Source: Apium graveolens (lineage: Eukaryota > Streptophyta > Magnoliopsida > Apiales > Apiaceae). Taken from it: a stretch of 64,000 nucleotides of DNA. The stretch's first letter is position 1; each line of letters opens with the position of its first letter. Position numbers and translations under genes: made by a program. The stretch is taken from positions 93,341,994 to 93,405,993 of the forward strand of contig NC_133653.1 of NCBI RefSeq assembly GCF_009905375.1, written 5' to 3'. Positions 47,701 through 60,067 of the stretch are shown here, piece after piece. Under the pieces are notes generated by a model. That model was not told the origin of the DNA and made no database searches. It worked only from the letters and a program-made list of their open reading frames with translations.

Positions 47701-49008
47701 AACATTCGGGAAGTAAGTCCATCTATTTGAGTCGGCATAAGCAACATGGGCTCAGTGGGCGTCCATGAAAGTGTAAGTGGCTCAGTGGGAGTCCATCAAA
47801 TGCGTAAGTGGCTGAGTGGCAGTCCAGCATAAGGTCCTATTGCGACCAGGGTGATGACCAGTGGGGAATTCGTCCATCTACTAGTAGAAAAAGGTTACTT
47901 ATTGGTATCTTTGCCTGATCAGCAAGATATCAAGTTTATGCCAAGGTTTTCTCCTTTCCAAATTCATTGGATATTGCAACTCTGTTTATAATTTTCATAG
48001 CAGAGGTTTTCAAGGAGTGTATGAAATGTATATATATTGGTGTATATATATATCGGGACTTAATGAAGTATCTCGTAACTTCATTATTTATAATAATATT
48101 CAAAGATTGAATCTATTCAAATCTTGTCTTGTAGTCTCATCTATGTGATGAACTTTTGAAACTAATTATAACTTGAACGGTGGTAGTTCAAGTAGTATTC
48201 GGAAAAGATATAAGTATATTGGAGTATCTTGTAACTTCATCTTTTCAACTTATATCTGGTTAATGATTATCTTATGCATGACAAAGATTTTCACAAAAAA
48301 ACGTTGAGACAAGGTTAGATATATGAGATCACCTTGCAACGATAGTTTTATACAATTATAAACTGGAACTCTGTGTATATTATACATGTCAGAGGATTTC
48401 AAAAATTGTGAAAAGTATATATTTATATATATACTGAATATTTTGCGACTTGGTCGCGTTAAGATATTAGCTTGGTTCATTTCTTCTTGACCAAGACTTT
48501 CATGTGTACTATGAGAAAGCTCATATATTGTTAGTTATTATACATATTATTTTGGTGGGCTTGTTGCTCACCCTTGCTTTCTTCTTTCATCACACAACAT
48601 CAGAGAGACAAGATGAACAGGACCAAGCTCCCAATTCGCGAGCAGATAGGAAACGTTCCGCAGTTTCCTATAGGCGTTGGTGTCGGTGTAGCTGAGGTAG
48701 GAACTACCAATAGGCTAGGCTTTCAACTTTTGATGTACCAGACTTATGTATCTTTATCAATTGTAATAATGGCAAAGAAATGTAAATTTATTTAGAAACC
48801 CTTTTTAGGTGTATTGGCATATAATTTTGGAATAAAATGACTCGTGTTATTTTTGGATATTCATCTCTGAGACTATAACTTATGGTGTGTGTGTTTATTG
48901 TGGGGTCACAGTATAGAGTAGTTGATTGTTTATTAAGATTGGGTGTTATTAAGGGAAATGGAACTCGTGACAACCCGGATCCCCGACCCCGAATTTGGGG
49001 GTGTTACA
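44767..49008 (+). repeat. 3' LTR of F (4242 bp)
   Basis: TGTAATAACCCC ... GGGGGTGTTACA. It is uninterrupted and collinear with the split 5' LTR, apart from a small deletion near 45137. It contains six hairpin repeats at 46903-47235. Confidence 0.93.
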
Positions 49009-49706
49009 AGGTATCGAACCCGTAGTAATCCCTCGCAAAAACCTCAAAATACCCTGATGGATAACCATCCCAAGCTCCACATAGTCTCCCTGCAAAATAC
49101 CCCACAACAAACGCGCACGCTTCATAGTAATCTCATGCACGTGAGAAGATGACATGATGTTAGCACAAATAAAAGAATTCCATGCACGTGCAAACCTGTT
49201 CATGCACGAAGCAGGAAATGTGGCATACTCATTCGTGCCCTTCTTGAACTTCCAATGAGTCTCAGGCACACTAAGGGTAGCAACAATCAAATCTAAGTTA
49301 AACTCCTCCAGAGTCTTCTCGTTCCAGTTCTCCTGCTCCTCCATCCTCTCGGGATGCTCAATCACCCTACGAATCACCTTAGCACTATAGTCCGCAGTCA
49401 TCCCCCTCACCATGTTGAAATCGTTCTCATCCTCCTTAGAATTAGCATAAACTCACGCACCACACTCATGGGCACAGCAACGGGTGTCTCACAAAAAACA
49501 AACCAGCCCATCTCCAAGATCATCTCCAATAACTTACCATCTTTCCCCGATGGTAGAAAATAACGCTCCTTGGCTATAGGCTTGGAAAGCAGCCTCACAT
49601 ACTTCGCCTCAGCCTCGGGAGTTGAAAACCTAGGCCTCACACCACCTCCACTCGAAGAATCAGTGGTGCTGCTGCTTACTTGAGTTCGTTGTCTTTTTGG
49701 TGCCAT
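49009..49706 (-). pseudogene. Athila C ORF2, N-terminal part
   Basis: The ATG at 49706 opens a frame of 99 codons that shares its start and the conserved FLPSG block with ORF2 of element A. A frameshift near 49430 moves the reading to the next frame, which stays open down to 49009, where element F interrupts it. The gene then continues at 22981. Family and function as for the copy at 3091: a plant-specific transposon protein of unknown activity. Confidence 0.88.
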
Positions 49707-49792
49707 TGAGATTGAATAAGTTTAAGAGAATAGAAGTTTGTAAGAAAGATTTTTGTGTTTGAGAGTTTTGAGAAGTGATGGAGAAGTTTGTG

Positions 49793-50068
49793 TATGTATA
49801 TAGGAGAATGGGAGAGAATTAGTTATGGAAAAGGAGTGGGAATTGATTATGGGAATAATGGGTTTGATTTGGAGAGGGAAATTTGGGATATGGGCGAGTA
49901 AAATTCGGGCGGAAATTGATTTTGTATTAAAATTCCCGAATTTGCAGTCATTCTGTCTTATATTTTTTTCGAACACAGTGACCCAGCGTGGTCGCGCGCT
50001 ACCTTGGCGCGGGCACGCCGTGCTTCTGACTTTTCAGCGCGGCCGCCCTGTAGACGCGCGTCGTGCTA
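49793..50068 (-). promoter_or_regulatory. pol-ORF2 spacer cassette of Athila C (GC array and TATA-like box)
   Basis: On the reverse strand a GC-rich array (50068-49984) precedes a TATA-like TATATACATA (49802-49793) about 90 bp before the ORF2 ATG. On the plus strand the array contains GGTCGCGCGCTAC, as does the array of this element's own LTR, followed in both by a GCGCGGG unit, a TTCTG...CTTT stretch and a GCGCGG unit in the same order. Confidence 0.65.
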
Positions 50069-50161
50069 CTGTAGTTGGCCCCGATTTTTTGTGTTTTTCT
50101 GATTTTTTTTTATGTTTTTGTCTTTTCTTTCTGCTTCCTCTATCTACTAATGTACAACAAA

Positions 50162-50186
50162 CTTGGGTTGCCTCCCAAGAAGCGCT
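50162..50186 (-). other. Conserved hairpin, Athila C copy
   Basis: Stem CTTGGG (50162-50167) and CCCAAG (50174-50179) with loop TTGCCT on the plus strand, followed by AAGCGCT. It is the exact counterpart of 2660-2684. Confidence 0.75.
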
Positions 50187-50222
50187 TGGTTTACGTTGTT
50201 AGCTTGACGTAGAATTTCGAGA

Positions 50223-52261
50223 TCAAGTAGACAATAGGACGACACTAACCACCTCACAGTTTGCCGTATCCCCATAATAGTGCTTCAACCTCTGACCATT
50301 TACCTTGAATGCTTGGCCTGGATCATTCTCAAAAATCTCCACAGCTTCATGCGAAAACACAGTTTTGATTATAAAGGGCCCAGACCATCTCTACTTCAAT
50401 TTTCCAGGAAAAAGATGGAGACGAGAGTTAAATAACATAACTTGTTGTCCCGGCACAAATGACTTGAGCACTAGACCTCTATCGTGCCACCTCTTGACTT
50501 TCTCCTTGTACATTTTGTTGTTTTCATATACTTGAAGCCGAAATTCGTCAAGTTCATTCAATTGAAGCATTCTTTTCTTACCAGATACATCCAAATCAAG
50601 GTTCAACTTCTTCAAAGCCCAATACGCTTTATGCTCGAGCTCCACAGGCAAATGACAACCCTTACCATAAACCAACTGAAACGGCGATATTCCCAACGGA
50701 GTCTTGTATGCTGTTCAATATTCCCAAACAGCTTCATCAAGCTTCAAAGACTAATCCTTCCTTGATTGACACACAACTTTCTCTAGAATACGCTTGATCT
50801 CCCTGTTAGACACCTCAGCTTGACCATTGGTCTGAGGATGGTAGGATGTAGCAATGTGATGATTCACGTTATACCTTAGCATCATGGTAGTGAACTTGCG
50901 ATTGCAAATATACGATCCCTCATCACTGATTATGACTCTTGGAGTCCCAAATCATGTGAATATCTGCTTATGAAGAAAATTAAGCACTACCTTCGCCTCA
51001 TTTGTCGGAAAAGCCTTGACTTCAACCCATTTCGACACATAATCGACCTCCAACAAGATATACTGATTATTGCAAGATGAGACAAACGGCCCCATGAAGT
51101 CGATTCCCCAAATATCGAAGACTTCATCCTCGAGAAGCACATTCAGAGGCATCTCATCCCTCTTGGACATATTACCTACACACTGGCATCGATCATACTT
51201 CAAAACAAAGTGATGCGCATCCTTAAACAATGTAGGCCAAAAGAATCCCGCTTAAAGAATACGAGCTGTTGTCTTCTCTCCACCATAGTGGCCTCCATAA
51301 ACAGTAGAATGACAGTTTCGCAAGATCCCCCCCCCCTGTTTCGCTGTACGGAATATATCTCCTGATGATTTGGTCAGCTCCTTGCCTAAACTAATATGGT
51401 TCATCCCACATGTACCACTTCACCTCATGAAGAAACTTCTTCCTTTGAGCGTACGATAAGTCTGGAGGCATGATATTACTCACAGGGTAGTTTACAATGT
51501 CTGCAAACCACGGTTCTTCCCCTTGCACTCCAAACTGCTGCTCATTGGGAAAAGACTCATTTATCAATATCTTGTCCCGTGAAGTTGCCCTTGGATCTTC
51601 CAAACGAGAGAGATGATCAGCGACTTGATTCTCAGTACCTTTTCTGTTCTTGATCTCTAATTCAAACCCCTGAAGCAAAAGAACCTATCTAATCAATGTA
51701 GGCTTCGAGTCCTATTTCGAGATGAGATATCGAATTGCAGCATGATCAGTAAAAACTGTCACCTTCGCCCCAAGCAAATAAGATCGAAACTACTAAAACC
51801 CTAGACAATGGCCAAAAGTTCTTTCAGTAGTAGTATAATTCAGTTGAGCACCATTGAGGGTCTTACTAGTATAGTAGACCACATGAAATATGTTGTTCTT
51901 TCTTTGCATAAGAACTGCTCCAATTGCATAGTCACCTGCATCGCACATCATCTCAAAAGGTTCATTTCAATCAGGTACAGTTATGACAGGTGCTGTGATC
52001 AAAGTCTTCTTCAAGAACTCAAAAGCAGCTAGGCACTCGTCATCAAACTTGAACGGGACATCCTTCTCCAGAAGATTGCACAAAGGTTTAGAGATTTTTG
52101 GGAAGTCCTTGATGAACCGCCTATGGAAACCCGCATGACCAAGAAAGCTGCGAACTCCCTTAACAGAAATTGGTGGATGAAGATTTTCAATGAACCCCAC
52201 CTTGGCTTTGTCCACCTCAAAACCCTTACTAGAGAACTTGTGACCAAGAATAATGACCTGT
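50223..52261 (-). pseudogene. pol: Athila C pol: RNase H and integrase (broken)
   Basis: Open pieces at 52275-51967 (RT thumb/connection), 51678-51391 (RNase H end), 51230-50952 (integrase core start) and 50696-50391 (integrase C-terminal region) belong to one collinear Athila pol, separated by stops and small shifts; the end of pol is at about 50223. The first integrase Asp is visible in the 51230-50952 piece (Gly-Ile-Asp-Phe-Met-Gly). A C-run of seven or more near 51330 may cause one of the shifts. The upper edge at 52261 is the insertion site of solo LTR L4. Confidence 0.87.
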
Positions 52262-54335
52262 TGTAATAACCCCAAATTTTGAAAATTTTTGAAACCCTTA
52301 TGAATAGTGATTTTGCAGATTATGCTGAATAAGAAAACTTTTCATACCACACTATGTAGGGGTTCTTTCATTGATCTTCTGAGATATTATTAGTACTCTA
52401 TGTGGTATATAAGTGTATGTAAAGATCGTCAGAATCCAAATCCGAACACTTTGATTTTTCCCGAAAATCCACCGGATATCGAAAGAATTGAGTATAAGGT
52501 AACAGGATAAAAAAGATTTAAATTCAAGGATTTTAATAGAGGATCATAAAAGGAATATAATGTATTGAGAAAGGTTAAGGGAACCCAAGTAATAAGATCC
52601 CGGGTATGATCCCTCAAACGATAAACAAGAACGAAAGTTAAGCGAACCGTATAACATATCAGCGGTCATTAGGCAAGCAATTAGGAGTTAATCAAGGAGG
52701 TTAGGGATGATGATGTCATCAAACTAACAAGAAGAGGACAAGTGTGGAGGGGTGACATCACATGATGACATAAGGGAAGGAATTGTTGGATGATTGTGAG
52801 CCACACAATATTTACCATGGTAACAACCTAATTAACAAGCAAAACAAACACAAAAATCAAAAGCAACCAAAACAAAAACATTTTCTTCTTCCCCCACTCT
52901 TTGCTCTCGGCTTTTCCATGAAAAGCAAAGGAGAAAATTTCAAAAATCAAGCTACACACCTTCATAATTCAAGAGGTTTGTTTCTTTAGCTTCCATAATT
53001 CATAACTAAGATGAGCCATAAGTTTAAGCTCAAGATTCCATGTTTAACATAGCTAATCAATTCATCAAAGTTCTTGGTGAATAGTGTTTTCAAGAAACTA
53101 ACTTTGTGTTTTCTTATGTTTTCTTCAAGATCCAAGCTTAGTAAAGATAGTTAGTGGTTATTCAAGGCTTCCTAAGTGATTCTCCACTCTCCAAGGAAGG
53201 TATAACCCCTCCAAACCCTAACTTTACTTTGAGTATTAGGTTTGGTTTTGTTTGTTATAGTTCATGAGAGCATGATTCTTTTATGTTTAGAGTTTGGATG
53301 GAATTATAATGATTTTGGGTTATAAATCTTGGTTGTTGGTTGATGAACCTTAAGTATAATTAGTAGCTCTTGTTTGAGATTGAATAAGTTGGAAAAATCA
53401 TGAGGTTATGGACTGAGTTAGTAAGGTTTGGATGAAGTTTGGTGGCATTGGTGGTTATGGGTTGATTTGTGGTTGATTTGTGGTTGATTGGAGTAGTTTA
53501 AAATTTGGTAATCGCGTAAACATAGCCGTCGTAATGTCCGATTTACTTTAAGACTGTTTTGTTCTTAACAATCAGGACCCGTGAACTCACTGCTAGGTTT
53601 TGACCATTACCATGATTAGATAGTTCATGTTACGAGCTTCCTTTTGATATGTGGTTCGTTTGAATCCGATGTACGGTTTAGGAGAAACGACCGTTTTAAG
53701 TAACGGCGTTTCGCGACCGAACCATTACCCCTCGCCTTACTTTGAAACCTTGGTTAAGGACCTTAAATGACTAATTGGGGTATGAAACATTTATGTAAAG
53801 TGGATTAGGCAGTTGGTAAGGTACTCGCGAAAGAATCTCCTTAAAACCCTTAATGTTTAATTTATTAAAAATGGTGGAGCTGAGGGTACTCGAGCGACTT
53901 AAGAGAATCAATAAGCGCAAAGCGAGCGTTAGAGTCTAATTTGGTTAAAGTATAGATTTACAAGTGACTTTGGTTTAATTCCAACTTATATGTTGTTTAT
54001 AGGTTACCAGACTCGCCCCAAGCCATTTATAACCCTCAGTCGCTCATGCAAGTTTTCTACCCGTATAACTGTTGTTGTGATGTATATGTGTATATGCATG
54101 ATCTTGTGATAAATGCATATTTATTATTAGCAAATTCTTGCGATATATTGTAGCATGTGATATGGTATATATGCATGCCTGTTTCGTATTCTTGATTTAT
54201 ATATCTGTTGGTTCAAATGCTTATTAGTTGCATAATACCTATGCTAGAGATAAGCAGTAGTTGCGTATATCCTGAGTATAGGGGACCCAAAGGTGAACCC
54301 TTTTCTAAAACCGGGAGTAGATGTTCCCGAGTATA

Positions 54336-54387
<52 letters not shown>

Positions 54388-56417
54388 ATATAGTTTTCAA
54401 AACTATTAATCGAATAAGGATTATTCGATAAGTTTATATTATTTAATGAATATTACTTGAATATTCATTCGAGGACTTATGACTCAGTTTATATTATTTC
54501 GAATATTCATTCGGGGGCTTATAACTCTGTTTATTTTATTAATGAATATTATTTTGAATATTCATTCGGAGGCTTATGACTCTGTTTATTTTATTAATGA
54601 ATATTATTTTGAATATTCATTCGAGGACTTATGACTCCGATTATTTACTAAGTAATATTCTTTATTTTATTAAAGAATAATGTTTCGATAATCAAACTTA
54701 TTTTTGATTATTCAAATAAAGATAGTACTTTCATATAAGTATATCTTTGGTTATTTAATACCCATTTCAAGTATGAGTTTAACACTTCTACTTCGATTAT
54801 TTTATAGAGATTATCCTTTTTGGGAATATTATTATTTAAATAATAATATTAAGATATTTTCTAATATATTGGGACTGATTTATTTTAATAAATCAGCAGT
54901 ACTCCAAACATTCTTAAAAATGTTTTCGAGTCTTCAAAATGACTTTTAAAGTTTAGAGCGGATCCCGAAACTCGTTTTCAAATTTAAGATCTTCCTTTTT
55001 GAAGGGGACTTGAATACTCGCTCAAAAATCTAAGAGATCCGGCTCTGTGGTGTATTTTATATTCGCAACGAGGTTGCTGTTTTGGTAAATGAATTGATTA
55101 CTTACCCAACATTCGGGAAGTAAGTCCATCTATTTGAGTCGGCATAAGCAACATGGGCTCAGTGGGCGTCCATGAAAGTGTAAGTGGCTCTGTGGGAGTC
55201 CATCAAATGCGTAAGTGGCTGAGTGGCAGTCCAACATAAGGTCCTATTGCGGCCAGGGTGATGACCAGTGGGGAATTCATCCATCTACTAGTAGAAAAGG
55301 TTACTTATTGGTATCTTTGCCTGATCCGCAAGATATCAGGTTTATGCCAAGGTTTTCTCCTTTCCAAATTCATTGGATATTGCAACTCTGTTTATAATTT
55401 TCATAACAGAGGTTTTCAAGGAGTGTATGAAATGTATATATATATATAGGTGTGTATATATATATCAGGACTTAATGAAGTATCTCGTAACTTCATTATT
55501 TATAATGTTATTTCAAAGATTGAATCTATTCAAGTCTTATCTTGTAGTCTCATCAGTGTGATGAACTTTTGAAACTAATTATAACTTGAACGGTGGTAGT
55601 TCAAGTAGTATTCGGAAAAGATATAAGTATATGGGAGTATCTTGTAACTTCATCTTTTAAACTTATATCTAGTTAATGATTATCTTATGCATGACAAAGA
55701 TTTTCAGAAAAATGTTGAGACAAGGTTGGATATATGAGATCACCTTGCAACGATATTTTTATACAGTTATAAACTGGAACTCTGTGTATATTATACATGT
55801 CAGAGGATTTCAAAGATTGTGAAAAGTATATATGTATATATACTGAATATTTTGCGACTTGGTCGCGTTAAGAAATCAGCTTGGTTCATTTCTTCTTGAC
55901 CAAGACTTTCATGAGTACTATGAGAATGCTCATATATTATTAATCATTATACATATTATTTTGGTGGGCTTGTTGCTCACCCTTGCTTTCTTCTTTCATC
56001 ACACAACAACAGATAGAAAAGATGAACAAGACCAAACTCCCAATTCGCGAGCGGATAGGAAATGTTCCGCAGTTTCCTATAGGCGTTGATGTCGCTGTAG
56101 CTGAGGTAGGAACTACCAGTAGGCTAGGATTTCAACTTTTGATGTACCAGACTTATGTATCTTTATTAACTGTAATAATGGAAAAGAAATGTAAATCTAT
56201 TCAGAAACCCTTTTAAGGTGTAATGGCATAGAATTTTGGAATAAAATGACTCGTGTTATTTTTGGATATTTATCTCTGAGACTATAACTTGTGGTGTGTG
56301 TATTTATTGTGGGGTCACAGTACAGAGTAGTTGATTGTTTATTAAGATTGGGTGTTATTAAGGGAAATGGAACTCATGACGACCCGGATCCCCGACCCCG
56401 GATTTGGGGGTGTCACA
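52262..56417 (+). mobile_element. Solo LTR L4 of the F family, TSD CCTGT
   Basis: A 4156-bp LTR, TGTAATAACCCC ... GGGTGTCACA, lies between identical CCTGT at 52257-52261 and 56418-56422. It interrupts Athila C pol just after the RT catalytic region. It has four hairpin repeats (54432-54643) and a long TA run at about 54338-54384. No interior sequence or gene is present. Confidence 0.93.
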
Positions 56418-56556
56418 CCTGTCACACCATAAAGTGACATTTCTCTCAGTTGAAAACCAGATTGGTCTCAACACACCTTTTAAGAACGTCACCAAGATTC
56501 TGCAAGCACTCATCAAATGAATCGCCAAACACAGAAAAGTCATCCATAAACACCTC
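56418..56556 (-). pseudogene. Athila C RT piece around the catalytic motif
   Basis: About 45 codons of Athila RT from the FMDD motif (Met-Asp-Asp at 56547-56539) towards the thumb. It is joined in frame to Tekay E RT at about 56556 and ends at solo LTR L4. Confidence 0.88.
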
Positions 56557-58908
56557 CTCCTCCTCCGTCTTTGAATTGATCAAAATATCATCTATAAATA
56601 CTATAACGAACTTGTCCAAATATTCCTTGAAAATTCTGTTCATCAGGTCCATAAACGCTGCTGGGGCGTTAGTCAATCCAAAAGACATTACTAGAAATTC
56701 ATAATGCCCATACCTTGTTCTGAAAGCTGTCTTTGGTATATCTTCTGGTTTGATCTTCTGTTGATGATATCCCGATCTTAAATCGATCTTGGAGAAATAC
56801 TTGGCTCCCTTCAATTGGTCAAATAAATCATCAATTCTGGGTAACAGATACTTATTCTTGATTGTCAACTTGTTGAGCTCCCTATAGTCGATGAACAGTC
56901 TCATGCTTCCATCTTTTTTCTTGACAAATAATACCGGTGCACCCCACGGGGATACGCTGGGTCTGATTACTCCTTTCTCTAACAGCTCTTGTAATTGCTT
57001 TGCTAACTCTTTCATCTCAACGGGCGCCATTCTATACGGGGCCCTGGATACTGGTTCGGTTCCAGGTGCTAAGTCGATTGCAAATTCAATTTCTCTATCT
57101 GGAGGAAGTCCTGGTAACTCATCGGGAAACACGTCTGGAAATTCCTTCACAACTGGAATATCTTCAAGTTTTGCTGGCTCCTGACTTCTGTCGATCACAT
57201 ATGCTACGAAATGCTCATATCCTTGTCGTAGTAACTTCTTGGCTTGAATCATCGTTAAGAACTTCTTTACTTGCTTCTGTCCCTTGAACATTACTATTCT
57301 TTCGTCTGGCGTTTTCACCATTACTTTCTTATTTCGACAATCTATCTGAGCATCATGCTTAGATAACCAATCCATCCCTAATATAACATTAAATTCTCCT
57401 AACTTAAACGGTATCAAATCTACACAAAACTTACTACCAGAAATCTCAATCTCATAATTCCCATAAACTTGGTTAACAGTTACACGTTCTTGATTTGCTA
57501 ATTCCACAGTCATTATTTCATTTAAATACCCAACTGGACAATTTAACTTACTAACAAAATCTTGTGAAACAAATGATCGAGTTGCTCCCGAATCTATTAA
57601 CACTTTGGCACATAAAGAATTTACATTAAGCGTACCTGCCACGACATCCGTATCCTGGATCGCATCCTTTACCGACATGTCAAAAACTCTAGCCCTCGGA
57701 GTCTCATTCACTGTTGGGGTAGATCCCATAATCCTTAATGCATTACTGACTGGGGCTGGTGTCTTGCAATCCCTGGCCATATGTCCTGGCTTCCCACATT
57801 TAAAGCATGTAAATCCAATGGCTGGAACCTTCACTGCTGGATTTCGAATAGGTTGACCCTTATTTGCTGGCTCTCTTGCTGGCTGATTTCGGCACTCCCT
57901 CGAGTAGTGCCCTTTCTGGTTGCATTTAAAACATACCACATTCAACTTGTTACAAACTCCTCCATGCTTCTTTCCACATACTTGACAATCTGGAAAAGTT
58001 AACCTCAATTGATTCGGCGAATTCACATTACCTGGACGATTGCCCTAGCCTCCGTCTCCTGCATTTTGTCTCCTGAAATTAAAATTTCTCCCTGGTTGAA
58101 ACTTGCCCTTCTTAAAATTTGGAAACTTCCCTGTTTGTGACTGACCCTCACTTCCCTCAACTTTCCTTTTCTTGCTTTCCTTTTCGTTCTGGAGCATCTC
58201 ACTCTCTGTCTCTGCGATCATAGCTTTCTGTACAACCCCGACATAGGTATCCAATTCAAAAATAGCTACCTTCCCTCCGATCCATGGCTTCAAGCCTTGC
58301 TGGAATCTCTTAGCTTTCTTTCTATCAGTATCAACATACGACGACACATACCTTGACAATTCCTCAAACTTCCCCTCATAATCTGTTACCGACATGTTCC
58401 CTTGCTTGAATTCTAAAAACTTCAGCTCCATTTGATCCTGAACAAACTGAGGAAAATACTTTTCTAAAAACAATTCCTTAAACCTTTCCCAAGTAATAAC
58501 ATCTGTGCTTTCCAATGTCTTCACCATCTCCCACCAATAGGTGGCCTCATTCTTCAGATAGTAACTTGCAAATTCAAACTTCTGCTCCTCTTTCACTTTT
58601 ACCAAGGAAAATACCTTCTCTATTTCCTTTAACCACACATTTGCTTCAATTGGCTCTAAGGAACCCTTGAATTCTGGTGGGTTTACTGCCTGAAAAGTTT
58701 TGAAAGTTACCTGGGGATTGGTCTGTCTCTGCTGTTGTTGTGCCAGGTGAACTGTTTGTTGGGCCAAGATTTGAAGAATCTGGGCTATTGCTGGGTCCAT
58801 GGGTCCTGGTTTCACATTCTGGTTTGTATCATCTTGGTTGTTATTGTTGTTGTTGTTGTTGGTTTCTTCATTCTGGGTGTTGGTGCGGGTATTTCTTCTG
58901 GGAGGCAT
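56557..58908 (-). pseudogene. gag-pol: Tekay gag-protease-RT, one internal stop, fused to Athila RT
   Basis: Gag starts at ATG 58908 (a longer frame begins at 58950, but the Met-Pro-Pro-Arg-Arg start fits Tekay). The gag core spans about codons 60-230. A single TAG at 58045-58047 stands where a sense codon, probably Trp, is expected; the same frame then runs on from 58026. It encodes two CCHC zinc knuckles (about 57930-57760), an aspartic protease with Asp-Ser-Gly-Ala (about 57595), and RT to the Phe-Ile-Asp-Asp motif (Asp-Asp near 56590). At about 56556 it passes without a frameshift into Athila RT, whose Met-Asp-Asp lies 16 codons later, and stops at 56446. Polymerase activity is not expected. 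This is the best preserved gag in the window. Confidence 0.9.
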
Positions 58909-59366
58909 TTTTTGTAAAGAATCAATCAATTTATTTAGCTTTTGAATCAAATATTTGTATAAAAGAAAGGTTTTGTAAAACAGGAATATCTCTTTTTGAA
59001 AACAGTTGTAACCAAGTAAATTGCATGCTTCTTTACAGAATATAAACAGTTATGGAAAACAGGGTACATGGTATCACAGGGTATACTGGTGCAATAAATA
59101 AGGTAAAGTAAAACAGGTGCGATAAAGTAAATGACAGAGTTGGAAAGGAAAAAGGTACTGATATATATAGATCAAAAGTTTTAGGTAGTACAAGCGTAAA
59201 GACGCTTCGAAAGTAAAAGTAAAAAGGGTACAACAACCTACTCACTAGTCAGCATCGCTAGTCTATAAATACAACTCAAAAGTCTACTGATACACACTAC
59301 ACACTACTGTACATACTACATAATCATAACAACACTGCTCAGCATCTCCATCTCAGAATCTCTAAC

Positions 59367-59885
59367 TCAGCTCCAAGGAAACTCTGGTCCTGCCAGCCTC
59401 TCAAAGTCCTCCATCACCTCAGTAGCCCAGCCCAGCAGTGCATCAGGGCCTCTGCCAGGTAGTGTAGCTCCATGTAGCCTAGCCTAAAGAACCCTCTGTG
59501 TCACATGAATCTCCTCTCGAAGCTCCCTCACACCACGATCAACATCTGTAGTCCTGATGATATGCTGTAACTCTCTAATCTGAGCCAACAAGGAATCACG
59601 CTCCAATAGAAGAGCCTCATACCGGTAATAAGGAACTGGGGGCAATATAGACTGGAATGGGGCACTCGCTACTGAATGCCCAGTGGAATCTGAATCAGCT
59701 GGTGGGGGTCCTCTGACAGGTGGCCTCATGCCTGGAGGTGGAATAGCCTGCAATGGTACGGGCTGCAACACCGGTGGAGGTAGAATAGCCAATGCTGGTG
59801 GAATAACAGGACGTGGATCCGATGCTGGTGCTCCAACTGAAGGCTCTGAGTGATCAGCTGATACGGGAATAAAAGAGTCGGCCAT
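59367..59885 (-). pseudogene. Extra proline-rich ORF between the 5' LTR and gag of Tekay E
   Basis: An ATG at 59885 opens 133 codons to a TAG at 59484-59486; the same frame continues 38 more codons to a TGA at 59367-59369. The N-terminal half is rich in Pro and Ala, with runs such as Pro-Pro-Pro; the second half is Leu, Arg and Glu rich and could form a coiled coil. I see no known domain, signal peptide or zinc finger. It lies about 180 bp after the primer-binding site and about 460 bp before gag, in the gag orientation. The 59886-60067 leader and the 58909-59366 gap hold no other gene. It could be an accessory protein or a displaced gag N-terminus. Confidence 0.6.
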
Positions 59886-60067
59886 CTCTGCTATCTGAAA
59901 TCATATCGTAATATAAGAATCTCGTACCACGACGCAAACTATACTAATACCGGTTATACCATAACACTCAACCTCTCAATGTTCTATCATCCTATACCTT
60001 ACTTCTAATCCTATCCCTCTACCCATTCCCGTCAACCTAGGCTTGTGTCAGTGACTTATAACCTGTA

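Larger units (their letters stand above)
22982..49008 (+). mobile_element. Tekay-like Ty3/gypsy element F, complete ends, degenerate interior
   Basis: The element has a 5' LTR (22982-26920 plus 38887-39197, split by L2), a primer-binding site TGGTATCAGAGC (39202-39213), an interior (39198-44766), a polypurine tract and a 3' LTR (44767-49008). The LTRs are 4.24 kb each, TGTAATAACCCC ... GGTGTTACA, and differ by roughly 2% over the first 650 bp by hand count. The flanks GGGTA (22977-22981) and AGGTA (49009-49013) are a target duplication with one mismatch. It lies inside Athila C ORF2. The interior has no intact gene. Confidence 0.9.

Noticed and set aside
54338..54384. Long TA dinucleotide run as a possible promoter
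   Set aside because: A microsatellite of variable length among LTR copies, with no consistent position relative to other promoter features.
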